Shown: one piece after another, positions 46,627 through 55,487 of the stretch | How the letters are laid out: every line of letters starts with the position of its first letter | Position numbering within the stretch: the first letter of the stretch is position 1 | Assembly: GCF_905220975.1 (NCBI RefSeq) | Contig: NZ_CAJNBK010000025.1 | Span: 1 to 64,000, forward strand | Length of the DNA: 64,000 nt | Direction: 5' to 3' | Source: Paraburkholderia haematera | GTDB taxonomy: Bacteria > Pseudomonadota > Gammaproteobacteria > Burkholderiales > Burkholderiaceae | The notes under the pieces: model-generated | Database searches by the model: none | Told to the model about the DNA's origin: nothing | Seen by the model: only the letters and a program-made list of their open reading frames with translations | Position numbers and translations under genes: made by a program

Positions 46627-47328
46627 TTAGAGCTCCGCGTGGCGCACGCCGATCGAATAGCGCTTTTCCAGCCAGATCAGCACGAGGTTCGACGCGGTGG
46701 TGATCGCCAGATAGATCAGCGCGGCGACCAGAATGAAGAAGAACATGTTGAAGGTGCTCTTGCCGGCGTCCTGGGCGGCTTTGACGACATCGGCGAGACC
46801 GATGATCGACACCAGCGCCGTGGCCTTGACCAGCACCTGCCAGTTGTTGCCGATGCCCGGCAGGGCGAAGCGCATCATCTGCGGAAAGAGGATGCGCCTG
46901 AACACCCGCGCGCCGCTCATGCCGTACGCACTGCCCGCTTCGAGCTGGCCGCGCGGCACCGCCAGAAACGCGCCGCGGAAGGTTTCGGTGAAGTACGCGC
47001 CGTAGATGAAACCGAGCGTCAGCACGCCGGCCACGAACGGATCGATATCGAACTGGGGCAAATCGAGGGCGTCGGTGAGATTGTTGACCGCGATCTGGAT
47101 GCTGTAGAACAGCAGCAGCATCAGCACGAGGTCGGGCACTGAGCGGATCAGCGTCGTATAGCCGGTTGCGATCGCTCTGAGCGGGCGGTTGAACGAGAGT
47201 TTCGCCGCCGCGCCCGCGAGGCCGAGCAGCACGGAGGCTGCCAGCGACAGGACGGACAGCTCGATCGTCTGGATCGTGCCGGCCAGCAACACCGGACCAA
47301 AGCCGTAAAGGAACACGCGTGTCTCCAT
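46627..47328 (-). CDS. amino-acid ABC transporter permease (HisQ/AotQ type)
   Basis: This 233-residue membrane protein has the EAA loop QLEAGSAYGMSGARVFRRIL and the typical ELSVLSLAASVLLGL first helix. It is the first gene of the minus-strand transporter-argR-ast series. Its own promoter should lie in 47329-47600, where the upper strand is unusually G/T rich. Confidence 0.88.
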   Translation of the reverse strand: METRVFLYGFGPVLLAGTIQTIELSVLSLAASVLLGLAGAAAKLSFNRPLRAIATGYTTLIRSVPDLVLMLLLFYSIQIAVNNLTDALDLPQFDIDPFVAGVLTLGFIYGAYFTETFRGAFLAVPRGQLEAGSAYGMSGARVFRRILFPQMMRFALPGIGNNWQVLVKATALVSIIGLADVVKAAQDAGKSTFNMFFFILVAALIYLAITTASNLVLIWLEKRYSIGVRHAEL

Positions 47329-47600
47329 CCAGGATTTATTGAGGATGTCATGGATGGGGGCGGGTTAGGCCTGCCCGACTCATCCTGCATGGCGCGGAGT
47401 CTCGCAAGCGGAAATTATTTTCTCAAAGAGAAGTCGGGGGAATGTTGCTGTGCAGCAATTGGGGTTTTGGTGCGGCTTGGGGCTGGCAGGGCTTGGTTTT
47501 GGGGGGCGTGTGGTTTTGTAAGGTTGGGAGCGGGTTGTGGGCGACGCCGCGATTTAGCAAGTTTTGGGTCGCTTTTTCGATAGCCCTCGGTGGAGGTTTT
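47329..47600. other. G/T-rich intergenic flank upstream of the transporter operon
   Basis: This stretch holds no convincing gene. From 47461 to 47600 the upper strand is about 77% G+T by hand count. It leads directly into element copy B. The transporter promoter must be here or inside the element, but no clear -35/-10 pair was read. Confidence 0.5.
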
Positions 47601-48366
47601 TGCCTGCTCGGCGCTTTTTCTGTGTGCCTGCGGTGTTGGCCTTTCCTTGGGCTGATTGCCTGCGCGGCGCTTTTTCTGTGTGCCTGCGGCGTTGGCCTTT
47701 CCTTGTTTCCTTATCGGTCTATTAGCGTTGCCCCTGTGCGGGGCGGCACTCACTTCTCTTTGCCGGCCGCAAAGAGAAGTAAGCAAGAGAAAGCGGCTCA
47801 CACCGCTAATTCTTAAGCGGCTCCCCCGCGCAGCCACGGTAGTGGTGCATCTGGAATCCGTGCCCTCGCACATTCGGCGTGAGTGACAAAGGTGTCATCC
47901 GCTCCCACTCCGCACTGCGTGCGTCGCGGACCGGTCTGCATGGGAAACCTTGGGGCTTCGGTTACGCGCAGCGGGAGCCATCGGCTTCGCCTCGGCGAGG
48001 CGCCGAATGCGCAAACACGATGGGATTCTGGAAGTGCCTCCAAGCCGAGTAAAGCAGGATCGCGAAAACGCAACCGGTGGTTTAGTGAAGTACCCTTCGG
48101 CGCGCGCAGCGCCGCCGGAAGTAAGACGCCCTTGTCACTCACGCCGAATGTGCGAGAGCACGGATTCCAGATGCACCACTACCTCCTCCAAGCCAGGGGA
48201 CCCGCTTATGAGCTAGCGGTTTGAGCCGCTTTCTTTTGCCTACTTTTCTTTGCGGCAAGCAAAGAAAAGTAGGTGCCCCCCCGCACAGGGGGAACGCTAA
48301 TGGACCAATAAGAACACAAGGAAAGGCCAACGCCGCAGGCACACAGTAAAAGCGCCGCGCAGGCAA
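47601..48366. repeat. long inverted-repeat element, copy B (chimeric arms)
   Basis: This has the same architecture as copy A, about 765 bp. The left arm is type 2 (stem ACTTCTCTTTG with CAAAGAGAAGT at 47752-47780, followed by CGCGCAGCCACGG). The right arm is type 1 (stem at 48240-48272, with CTCCAAGCCAGGGG). The outermost left end is present twice: a 48-bp unit (47602-47649) is repeated at 47658-47705. The core differs from that of copies A and C. It lies between the start of the transporter operon and the stop of the patatin gene. Confidence 0.85.
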
Positions 48367-48376
48367 ACAAAGCCCC

Positions 48377-49330
48377 TCATTCAATCCCTAATCGAGCCCG
48401 AATAGAGGGCAACATAAACTCCACCGCCGCACGCCCCTCCTCAATCGCCGGCCCCGCCCGATGAAAATCAAAAATCCCCATCCCCCCCAGCCGCGGCTGA
48501 ATCAAAATATCCGCCGGTTCACCAGCAAGGCGACTCCGCGTAATCCGCACCTGCATGATGTCAATACTCTGCGCGATCGAACTCAGCATCGACGGCACGC
48601 GCGTACTCGGCGCCGGCGGCACCCGCACATCATCAGAAGCGCTGCCCTCAGCAGGCGCCAGCCACGGTGGCCACGGCTTACCGTTACGACGCAATGAAAC
48701 CGGCGGCGGCGCAGTCGCATCGAGCGCAGGCGTCTCGACCACCGCGCCGCCGAAATCGCGGCCATTCAGAATATCGTTGTTCAGATCGACCGCGATCACG
48801 CAGTCCGCCCGCATCCCGCGCGCCACGGAGACCGGCACCGGATTGCTCAAGCCGCCATCCACCAGCCACACACCGTTGTGAAATACCGGCGTGAAAATCC
48901 CCGGAATCGCAATCGAGGCACGCACCGCGTCGACCACGCTGCCATCCTGCAACCAGGTCTCGCGGCCCGAATCGAGCTCGGTCGCCACCGCCGCGAACGG
49001 CATGTTCAACTGGGCGATCGAGCGGCCGTTGAATTTGTCCGCGAAAATCTGGATCACCTTGCGCCCGCCAAGCAATCCGCCCGACAACCGCAAATCGAGC
49101 AGCCGCACCACCGTTTGCCAGGTCAGCCGCGAAACCCACTCCTCCAGCCAGTCAAGGTCGCCGTTCGCGTAGACCGCGCCCACCAGTGCGCCGATCGACG
49201 TGCCGCACACCACATCCGGCTTGATGCCCGCATCGTGCAACGCGCGAATCGCGCCGATATGCGCCCAACCACGTGCAGCACCGCCACCCAAGACCAGCCC
49301 GATACGGCTGTATCGACGTCGATGTATCAT
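48377..49330 (-). CDS. rssA: RssA-type patatin-like phospholipase
   Basis: This 317-residue patatin has the oxyanion loop GGGAARG (about 15-21), the nucleophile motif GTSIG (S45) and the DGG dyad (D159). It is a serine lipid acyl hydrolase of the bacterial RssA group. Its 3' end abuts element copy B. The last 150 bases are A/C rich on the upper strand, so the coding strand is G/T rich. Confidence 0.86.
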   Translation of the reverse strand: MIHRRRYSRIGLVLGGGAARGWAHIGAIRALHDAGIKPDVVCGTSIGALVGAVYANGDLDWLEEWVSRLTWQTVVRLLDLRLSGGLLGGRKVIQIFADKFNGRSIAQLNMPFAAVATELDSGRETWLQDGSVVDAVRASIAIPGIFTPVFHNGVWLVDGGLSNPVPVSVARGMRADCVIAVDLNNDILNGRDFGGAVVETPALDATAPPPVSLRRNGKPWPPWLAPAEGSASDDVRVPPAPSTRVPSMLSSIAQSIDIMQVRITRSRLAGEPADILIQPRLGGMGIFDFHRAGPAIEEGRAAVEFMLPSIRARLGIE

Positions 49331-49351
49331 CTGTTCCCTGCCTTTTCTCCG

Positions 49352-49903
49352 CTATCGCCCACGTATCACATCCGAGCGCGATGTCGTGTACACCTTCTGA
49401 TACTGATCGAAGTGCACGTTGAAAATGCCTTCTTCGGTCACGCCGCCCTCGCGCCACTTCCAGCTCCACACGGTTTCCGGCTTGAGCGGAAACACGGCAA
49501 CCTGGCCAGGCTTGCCAAGCAGGCGGCGCACCTCGTCCTCAGTCATGCCGATGCGAATCTTGCCGAAGTTCTCGGCGGTCAGCACCTGCGTGATAGCTTG
49601 CAATTTGCCGTCACGGTCGATATCGACCATGTACGTGTTCAGTCCTTGCGGGCCACGCGGATATTCAAAGCGCTTCGAGCCGTCGGTAAACGTGCGCTCG
49701 GTTTCCGGCTTGCCCATCTGATCGCGAATCTGCGCCTCGGTCGTGATGCCGGGCGTCATATTCTTGAGCAACAACGCATCCGGCTTGACGGCGTTAAAGA
49801 ATTCCTTGAGTTTTTGCACGGCACGGTCGCTCTGTTGGTCGTCGCAACCGGTCAGCGCAACGCACGCGGCCAGCATCGCGACGGTAAGCAGTTTGAGGCT
49901 CAC
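49352..49903 (-). CDS. OmlA/BamE-like outer-membrane lipoprotein
   Basis: This 183-residue protein has a lipoprotein signal peptide (LLTVAMLAACVALTGC, lipidated Cys at about 18) and two BamE-like units (MTPGITTEAQIRDQMGKPE and IGMTEDEVRRLLGKPGQVA). This duplication is unusual for BamE and is closer to the OmlA/SmpA-like Burkholderia proteins. The GTG start at 49903 has AGGA about eight bases upstream. No ATG is suitably placed. Confidence 0.75.
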   Translation of the reverse strand: MSLKLLTVAMLAACVALTGCDDQQSDRAVQKLKEFFNAVKPDALLLKNMTPGITTEAQIRDQMGKPETERTFTDGSKRFEYPRGPQGLNTYMVDIDRDGKLQAITQVLTAENFGKIRIGMTEDEVRRLLGKPGQVAVFPLKPETVWSWKWREGGVTEEGIFNVHFDQYQKVYTTSRSDVIRGR

Positions 49904-50501
49904 AGCGAGTTTCCTGTTCGGATGCGAAGCGGCAATCCGCGCGCATCCCGTTGTGTTGGGTGTGTCCTCCAAGGGGACTTCCTTCGGACGCCCCCCAAGG
50001 GGCTTTCCTCTGGGGCGCCCTACAGGATAACCGCGCACGGAAAAATCCGCGAGCGAGGGCGGCAAGGGGCATAAGCCGTTATGCGGAATGGTTTTGCGGC
50101 TGAAGGGGGCGAAACCCGCGAAAACGGGCGCCACAAGCAAAAAGGCGACGCTGTGCAAAGCGCCGCCAGAATCGGTCGATACGGTCAACCGGAAACGGGA
50201 TAACGGCCAAATAGCCCAATGGCCCAATGGCCGCCTGAAGCGAAACACCGTGGACGGCGCGCAGCGGTCCGGTTCCGGGCGAAGCGGTGAGAGACCTTGG
50301 CCTCTGACCTTGCGCCATCGCCGGAATGGCAGACCGCTGCTTGTCTGGCCGCCCTGGTCCCTCGATAAGCCTTCCAAGTGCAGCTAATCTAAACGGATTG
50401 GCAGACTTAGACGAGAGCGCGTTTACACCGAATCGGCAGATGATTTGCGGTCCGCGGCATTGGCTTTGCAGCCGGCCCGCGCAGTGCCGGCGCGGCTCGT
50501 C
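49904..50501. other. 598-bp intergenic region
   Basis: No gene is supported here. It holds two imperfect 26-bp direct copies (49969-49994 and 49995-50020) beginning CCAAGGGG, with 18 of 26 bases equal, and a short GC hairpin near 50110. Open frames crossing it lack ribosome sites. It separates the lipoprotein gene from the organosulfur cluster. Confidence 0.5.
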
Positions 50502-51692
50502 TCACGCACGGACAAACGCGGCGAACCCCGCACGCCCCGCCCCTTGCAGCACCGAATCGTTCTGTGGCGTATGAATCCGCGCGCATAGCACGTCGCGATA
50601 GTGCCGCTCGAGCGGATTGTCACGACTCAAACCGGGATTGCCGCTCGCCTCGATCGCCAGTTGAACCGCCTCGATTGCCTGATTCGTCACCGTGTATTTG
50701 ACAAGCGGCGCTTCGTCCAGCTTCACGCGTTCACCATGAGCGCTCGCATCGAGCAACGCGCGATTGCTGAACAGCAGCGCGTCGATGCGCCCGAGCGTCT
50801 GCTGGAACGCAGGCAGGCTCGCAAGCGGCACGCCAAGATTGCCCGGTGTGCGCCCGGCGGCCCATTGCGCGAACCAGTCGCGCGCGGCCCGCGCAACACC
50901 GTCATATACCGCGGACAACAACACGCTCATCCACGCCAAGCCGAGCGCGTCGAGTCCGGCACCCGCCTCGCCCGGCAGATGCACGTCAACCGCATGAGCG
51001 CTCGGCACGAACACGTTGTCGAACACGAGTTCGTGACTGCCCGTCGCGCGCATCCCGAGATGATTCCACTCGCTGCCGACCCGCACGCCGGGTGTGTCGC
51101 GACGCACCAGCCACACGCCGACACGCGGCGGCGTCTCGTCGCTGCGCGCCCACACCGCAAGCCACGTGAGGCCGGGGCTGCCGGTCGAGTACAGCTTGCT
51201 GCCGTCGATGATCCAGCCGTCGGCGCTGCGCTTCGCGATCGTCGACGGCAAGCCGCCGCGCGCCGGCGTACCCAGCTCGGGCTCGACGCGCAGCGAGTTG
51301 ATCAACGCGCCATCGCGCACCGCATCGCGCGCCACGCGTTCACGCAGTTCGACAGGCCAATACGGGTTGCCCTGCAAGCGATGATGAAACAGGTATTGCA
51401 TCACCAGTACCAGCGCCGTGGACGGCTCGCCGCGCGCCACCGCGCGCACCGCTTTCAAGGCCTGCGGCAAGCTCGCGCCAGCACCGCCAAGCGATGCGGG
51501 CACGGTCAATGAGAGCAGATCGAATTCGTGCAGGCGCGCCAGATTGGCGTGCGGAAACTCCGCCGTGCGGTCGTAGTGAGCCGCGCTGTCCGCGAACTCG
51601 CTCGTGAGCCGTGCGAGCAGCGCGTCGAACGCATCGCTATCGAGCGGCGGATGACGGCGCGTCACCGCGCTTTCGGCAATCGGGGCGTTCAT
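50502..51692 (-). CDS. acyl-CoA-dehydrogenase-like flavoprotein (DszC/SfnC type)
   Basis: This 396-residue protein has the acyl-CoA dehydrogenase fold: FDLLSLTVPASLGGAGASLP at the N-terminus, WNHLGMRATGSHELVFDNVF in the middle and a C-terminal helical domain. In sulfur-assimilation neighbourhoods such proteins are often flavin-dependent monooxygenases (DszC/SfnC) rather than dehydrogenases. It lies 22 bases after the sulfonate-type binding-protein gene, in the same operon. Start at 51692 (MNAPIAESAV). Confidence 0.75.
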   Translation of the reverse strand: MNAPIAESAVTRRHPPLDSDAFDALLARLTSEFADSAAHYDRTAEFPHANLARLHEFDLLSLTVPASLGGAGASLPQALKAVRAVARGEPSTALVLVMQYLFHHRLQGNPYWPVELRERVARDAVRDGALINSLRVEPELGTPARGGLPSTIAKRSADGWIIDGSKLYSTGSPGLTWLAVWARSDETPPRVGVWLVRRDTPGVRVGSEWNHLGMRATGSHELVFDNVFVPSAHAVDVHLPGEAGAGLDALGLAWMSVLLSAVYDGVARAARDWFAQWAAGRTPGNLGVPLASLPAFQQTLGRIDALLFSNRALLDASAHGERVKLDEAPLVKYTVTNQAIEAVQLAIEASGNPGLSRDNPLERHYRDVLCARIHTPQNDSVLQGAGRAGFAAFVRA

Positions 51693-51714
51693 ACAAGGAC
51701 TCCGGCAGGCCGCG

Positions 51715-52692
51715 TCAAGGCAGAGGGAAGCTGCGATCGAAACTCGGGCGCACGTCGAGATGCGCACGAATCACGTTGGCGGCCTCGTAGGTATCGGCGG
51801 TACGCTGCTGCGCGGCGACGACGCTGTCGTCGATCGCGACCGGATGCACCTGGCCACGCTGATAGACGGTCTTCAGCACATCGGTCGGCAGGCCCGTGAC
51901 TTTTGATTGCATCGCCGCGACCTCGTCGGGATGCGAAAGCGCCCAACGCTGGCCGATCGCCACGCGTCGCAGGAAGTCGGCGAGTTGAGTACGCTTGTCC
52001 GCGATCGCGCGCTCGGTCGCGACCTGATAGCTGAGTCCTTCTGACAGGCCGACGCCGTTCGCGATGATGCGATCGTGATCGCGCGCTTCACCCAGTGCGG
52101 TGTAGGGGTCCCACACCGACCACGCATCGACGCTGCCTGACGCAAGCGCCGCCTTCGCATCGGCGGGCGCGAGGAAGACGAACGAGACGTCGGTCAGCGG
52201 CACGTTGGCCTTCTTCAAGGCGGCAAGCGCGAGATAGTGGCCAATCGAACCGCGTGTCGTCGCGATGCGTTTGCCCTTCAGGCTCGCCGCATCGTTCAAC
52301 GGCGAATGCGCGCCGACGACGATCGCCAGATCGAGCGGATTCGACCGGGTCGCCGCGACCGCGCGGACCCTGGCGCCGGCAGCGAGTGCGAACACCAGCG
52401 GCGCATCGCCCAGGCCGCCGACATCCACGGCACCGGCATTCAGCGCTTCGCCGAGCGGTTGCGCGGCTGGAAAGTTGAACCACTCGATCCTGTACGGCAG
52501 GTCGTTGAGCTGACCGGATGCTTCGAGAATGCCGCGCGTTTGCAAAGACTGGTCGCCAACTTTGAGCACCGGTAGATCCGCTGCGGAAGACTGCGTTGCG
52601 CAAACGGTCGCGCACAGTGCCAGCATTGCCGCGCCGAGCGGTTTGAGCAACGCGCGTTGCAATACGGAAAAAGAGCAATGGAAATTCGTCAT
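51715..52692 (-). CDS. sulfonate/taurine-type ABC binding protein (SsuA/TauA-like), copy 1
   Basis: This 325-residue protein has a signal peptide and the SsuA/TauA fold: LKVGDQSLQTRGILEASGQL, IEWFNFPAAQPLGEALNAGA, LKGKRIATTRGSIGHYLA and ASGSVDAWSVWDPY. It binds an alkanesulfonate, taurine or a similar ligand. No permease or ATPase lies nearby. It is divergent from the CysB-like LysR gene. Confidence 0.82.
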   Translation of the reverse strand: MTNFHCSFSVLQRALLKPLGAAMLALCATVCATQSSAADLPVLKVGDQSLQTRGILEASGQLNDLPYRIEWFNFPAAQPLGEALNAGAVDVGGLGDAPLVFALAAGARVRAVAATRSNPLDLAIVVGAHSPLNDAASLKGKRIATTRGSIGHYLALAALKKANVPLTDVSFVFLAPADAKAALASGSVDAWSVWDPYTALGEARDHDRIIANGVGLSEGLSYQVATERAIADKRTQLADFLRRVAIGQRWALSHPDEVAAMQSKVTGLPTDVLKTVYQRGQVHPVAIDDSVVAAQQRTADTYEAANVIRAHLDVRPSFDRSFPLP

Positions 52693-52762
52693 AGCGGCGA
52701 TTGCATCGTGGCATCCAGGTGAATTGCCATCGACGATAAGGCACGCATCTGTATAAGACAAA

Positions 52763-52789
52763 CGCATTATTCTGCTAAGCAAATATGCG
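52763..52789. promoter_or_regulatory. candidate LysR operator
   Basis: The dyad CGCAT (52763-52767) and ATGCG (52785-52789), 17 bp apart in an A/T-rich segment, lies in the 196-bp gap between the divergent binding-protein and LysR genes. It is the sort of site a CysB/Cbl-like regulator could use. Confidence 0.35.
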
Positions 52790-52888
52790 AATTTTATTGA
52801 GCGGCGAGGCATGCGCGCGCATCGATACGGGTATCATCGAACACACGAATCTTGCGCCTTGGGCGCGCTCATCGAGTCATCGCTTACC

Positions 52889-53800
52889 ATGAAGATCGAC
52901 GAAATAGACGCATACGTTACCGTCATTCGCTGTCAGTCGTTGCAACAGGCCGCGCTCTCGCTCGGCCTCACGCAACCGGCAATCACGCGCCGTCTGCAGA
53001 ATTTCGAAGAGGCGCTCGGCGTCGAACTGCTCGATCGCAATACGCGCCCACTCAAGGCGACGGCAACGGGCCGTATCGTCTACGAACAATGCCGCGTAAT
53101 CCAGCGCGAACTCGACGTGCTGCGCGAGATCGTCGCTACCGACACGCCGCCGGTCGGCACGCTGCGCCTCGGCGTTGCGCAGACGATTGCCGATATCGCG
53201 CTCACCGACGCAATGCGCGGTCTCAAGGCGGCCTACCCCGATCTGCAAGCGCGTGCATCGACCGGTTGGGGCAGCCAGCTCCTGCAACGCGTCGAGCAGG
53301 GCGAACTCGACGCCGCCGCGATCCTGTTACCCAGCAACAAGACCTTCGGCGAGACGTTGTCGGCGCGCTCGCTCGGGCGCATCAAGCTGGCGGTGGTCGC
53401 GCAGAAAGGCATGTTGAGAAGGCGCGCGCGTACGCTGGCGGAATGCCAGCCGATCGGGTGGGTGTTGAATCCGGATGGTTGCGGCTTTCGCGACGGCCTG
53501 CAACGCACGCTGACGGGTCTGGGGCTCGCGCTCAAACTGAATCTCGAAACGCTCGGCACCGAACTGCAATTGCAACTGGTTGCCGACGGCAACGGTCTTG
53601 GACTTGTGCCGTTGCCGCTACTGCAAGCCAGCGCACACGCGGACGCACTCGACATCGTCTCGATCAGCGACTTCAAACCGCTTATCGATATCTGGCTCGT
53701 GCATCCGCGTGTGCTGGGCAAATTGCAACAGCCGGTCGAACGATTCGGCGCGGCGATCGAACGGCAATTCAGGGAAGCACGCGCGCAGCGCGCGGCTTGA
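52889..53800 (+). CDS. CysB/Cbl-like LysR regulator of sulfur assimilation
   Basis: This 303-residue LysR protein has the helix-turn-helix SLQQAALSLGLTQPAITRRL and an effector domain with LRLGVAQTIADIALTDAMRG. It sits inside the organosulfur cluster and is divergent from the SsuA-like gene. It probably controls that gene and the flavoprotein gene. ATG at 52889 is chosen because LysR proteins start just before the HTH. Its stop lies 85 bp from the convergent rhodanese gene. Confidence 0.8.
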   Translation: MKIDEIDAYVTVIRCQSLQQAALSLGLTQPAITRRLQNFEEALGVELLDRNTRPLKATATGRIVYEQCRVIQRELDVLREIVATDTPPVGTLRLGVAQTIADIALTDAMRGLKAAYPDLQARASTGWGSQLLQRVEQGELDAAAILLPSNKTFGETLSARSLGRIKLAVVAQKGMLRRRARTLAECQPIGWVLNPDGCGFRDGLQRTLTGLGLALKLNLETLGTELQLQLVADGNGLGLVPLPLLQASAHADALDIVSISDFKPLIDIWLVHPRVLGKLQQPVERFGAAIERQFREARAQRAA

Positions 53801-53885
53801 GCCGCACGCTGACTGTCTTCGCTCCGGCTGATTAAACTAACTGGGCCAATTCACCCGCAGCATCCACTTCGCACAAGTCCGTACC

Positions 53886-55487
53886 TCAGAGCACGCGAAA
53901 ACCATGCGTACCGTCGCGGCCCAGTTGAGCAACGAGCCCATACTCCCATTCCAGGTACGCGTTCATCGCTTCGCGCGCGTTTTCGGTTCCTTCATACGGA
54001 CGGCGATAACGATCGATGCGTGGCGAGGCCAGACGCGTCTCGCCACTTTCCACGGCGAGGCCCGTCTCGATCCACGCATTCGTGCCGCCGCTTAGCACCT
54101 GCACCGGCCTGCCCGTCAACGCCGCCAACTCGGGCGCCGCGAAGCGCGCAAGAAGACTGCTCCCGCAGGTGACCACATAACGCTGCGCATCCGGAAGCTT
54201 GCGCAGCGCCTGATCGAGTTGCCCACGAATGGCGAACCACGCGCCCGGAATATGGTGTTTCACATAGTTCGCGCTGGTCGTGAAATCCAGCACGACGGTG
54301 CCGGGCGATTGCAGAAGTGCACCCAGTCCGGCCGGCGTGATCTCGTCGGCAGGCGGCGGCGTGGGCGCATGGCGCGCGGCGGGCGCCGGACCTTTTTCGC
54401 CGAAGTCCGCGTTGCCCAGGCCATCCACCACGTAAACCTCGACGTTCATCTGCGCGAGCCATGACGCGGTCATATTCGCGCGCACGCCGTCGTTGTCGGC
54501 GAGGATGACGCGCGCGCCGCGCACCGGCGCGAACATGTCGGTCTCCTGCACAAGTTGGCCGCCGGGCGCGTTGCGAAAACCGGGCACGTGTCCCGCTTCG
54601 TATTCCTCCGGCGTACGCACGTCGAAACGATAGACGGTACGCACCGCTTCGCCGGCCCAGCGACGCGCCTCGTCGCGCGACGTGCGGCCCACCCGTGCAC
54701 GATCCGCCACCGCGCGCGCGGAATCGGCGGCGGCGAGGCGATGCGTATTGTCGACAGCCGGATCGAAGCGGCGCGAACTGCCGTGTGCGAGCGCCTGACC
54801 GGCCAGCGTCCAGCCGATGGTGCCATTGCGCAGCGCCGCAACCGGATTCGGCACGCCCGCATTGATCAGCGATTGCGCGCCGATGATGCTGCGCGTACGT
54901 CCCGCGCAATTGACGATGATCCGTGTGGCGGGATTCGGTGCGAGCTGCCGGGCGCGCAGCACCAGTTCCGCGCCCGGCACGCTGATGCTGCCGGGAATAT
55001 TCATGGTCTGATATTCGTCGAAGCGGCGTGCGTCGAGCACGACCACATCGGCTTCATGATCGAGCAGCGCCAGCACCTGCGGCGCGGCGAGCGAGGGCGT
55101 ATGGCGTTCGCTTTCGACCAGTTCTCCGAATGCCTTGCTCGGCACGTTCACGTCCTGGAACAGCTCGCCGCCTGCCTCGCGCCAGCCTTGCAAACCGCCG
55201 TCGAGCAGCGCGACATCGGTATAGCCCAGCTCGCTCAGGCGGCGCGCGGCGCGTTCGGCAAGCCCTTCGCCGTCGTCGAATACGACAACAGGTACGTCGA
55301 GGCGCGGCAAACGCACAGGCGCTTCCAGTTCGAGACGCGAGAACGACAGGTTGGCCGCGAACAGAGGGTGACTGCGCGCGTGCGGATCCTCCTCGCGCAC
55401 GTCGACGAGCGCGATTTCCTCGCGTTCGAGCAGTGCGCGGCGCACATCTTTGAATGATCGGATACGAAACTCTGTAGCGAAACTCAT
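53886..55487 (-). CDS. four-domain rhodanese
   Basis: This 533-residue protein holds four rhodanese domains (about 10-110, 130-235, 270-365 and 385-480). Cysteine is present at the active-site position only in domains 2 (NCAGRTRS, C194) and 4 (VTCGSS, C441). Domains 1 (FDDGEG, D72) and 3 (LADNDG, D331) have aspartate. The pattern inactive-active-inactive-active suggests two tandem two-domain sulfurtransferases. It would move sulfane sulfur to cyanide or a thiol acceptor. It overlaps the upstream dioxygenase gene by four bases. Confidence 0.82.
   Translation of the reverse strand: MSFATEFRIRSFKDVRRALLEREEIALVDVREEDPHARSHPLFAANLSFSRLELEAPVRLPRLDVPVVVFDDGEGLAERAARRLSELGYTDVALLDGGLQGWREAGGELFQDVNVPSKAFGELVESERHTPSLAAPQVLALLDHEADVVVLDARRFDEYQTMNIPGSISVPGAELVLRARQLAPNPATRIIVNCAGRTRSIIGAQSLINAGVPNPVAALRNGTIGWTLAGQALAHGSSRRFDPAVDNTHRLAAADSARAVADRARVGRTSRDEARRWAGEAVRTVYRFDVRTPEEYEAGHVPGFRNAPGGQLVQETDMFAPVRGARVILADNDGVRANMTASWLAQMNVEVYVVDGLGNADFGEKGPAPAARHAPTPPPADEITPAGLGALLQSPGTVVLDFTTSANYVKHHIPGAWFAIRGQLDQALRKLPDAQRYVVTCGSSLLARFAAPELAALTGRPVQVLSGGTNAWIETGLAVESGETRLASPRIDRYRRPYEGTENAREAMNAYLEWEYGLVAQLGRDGTHGFRVL

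Noticed and set aside
47415..47873. 152-codon minus-strand frame upstream of the transporter operon
   Set aside because: It spans the G/T-rich flank and left arm of copy B; the Pro/Lys/Ala-rich product reflects composition, not a gene.
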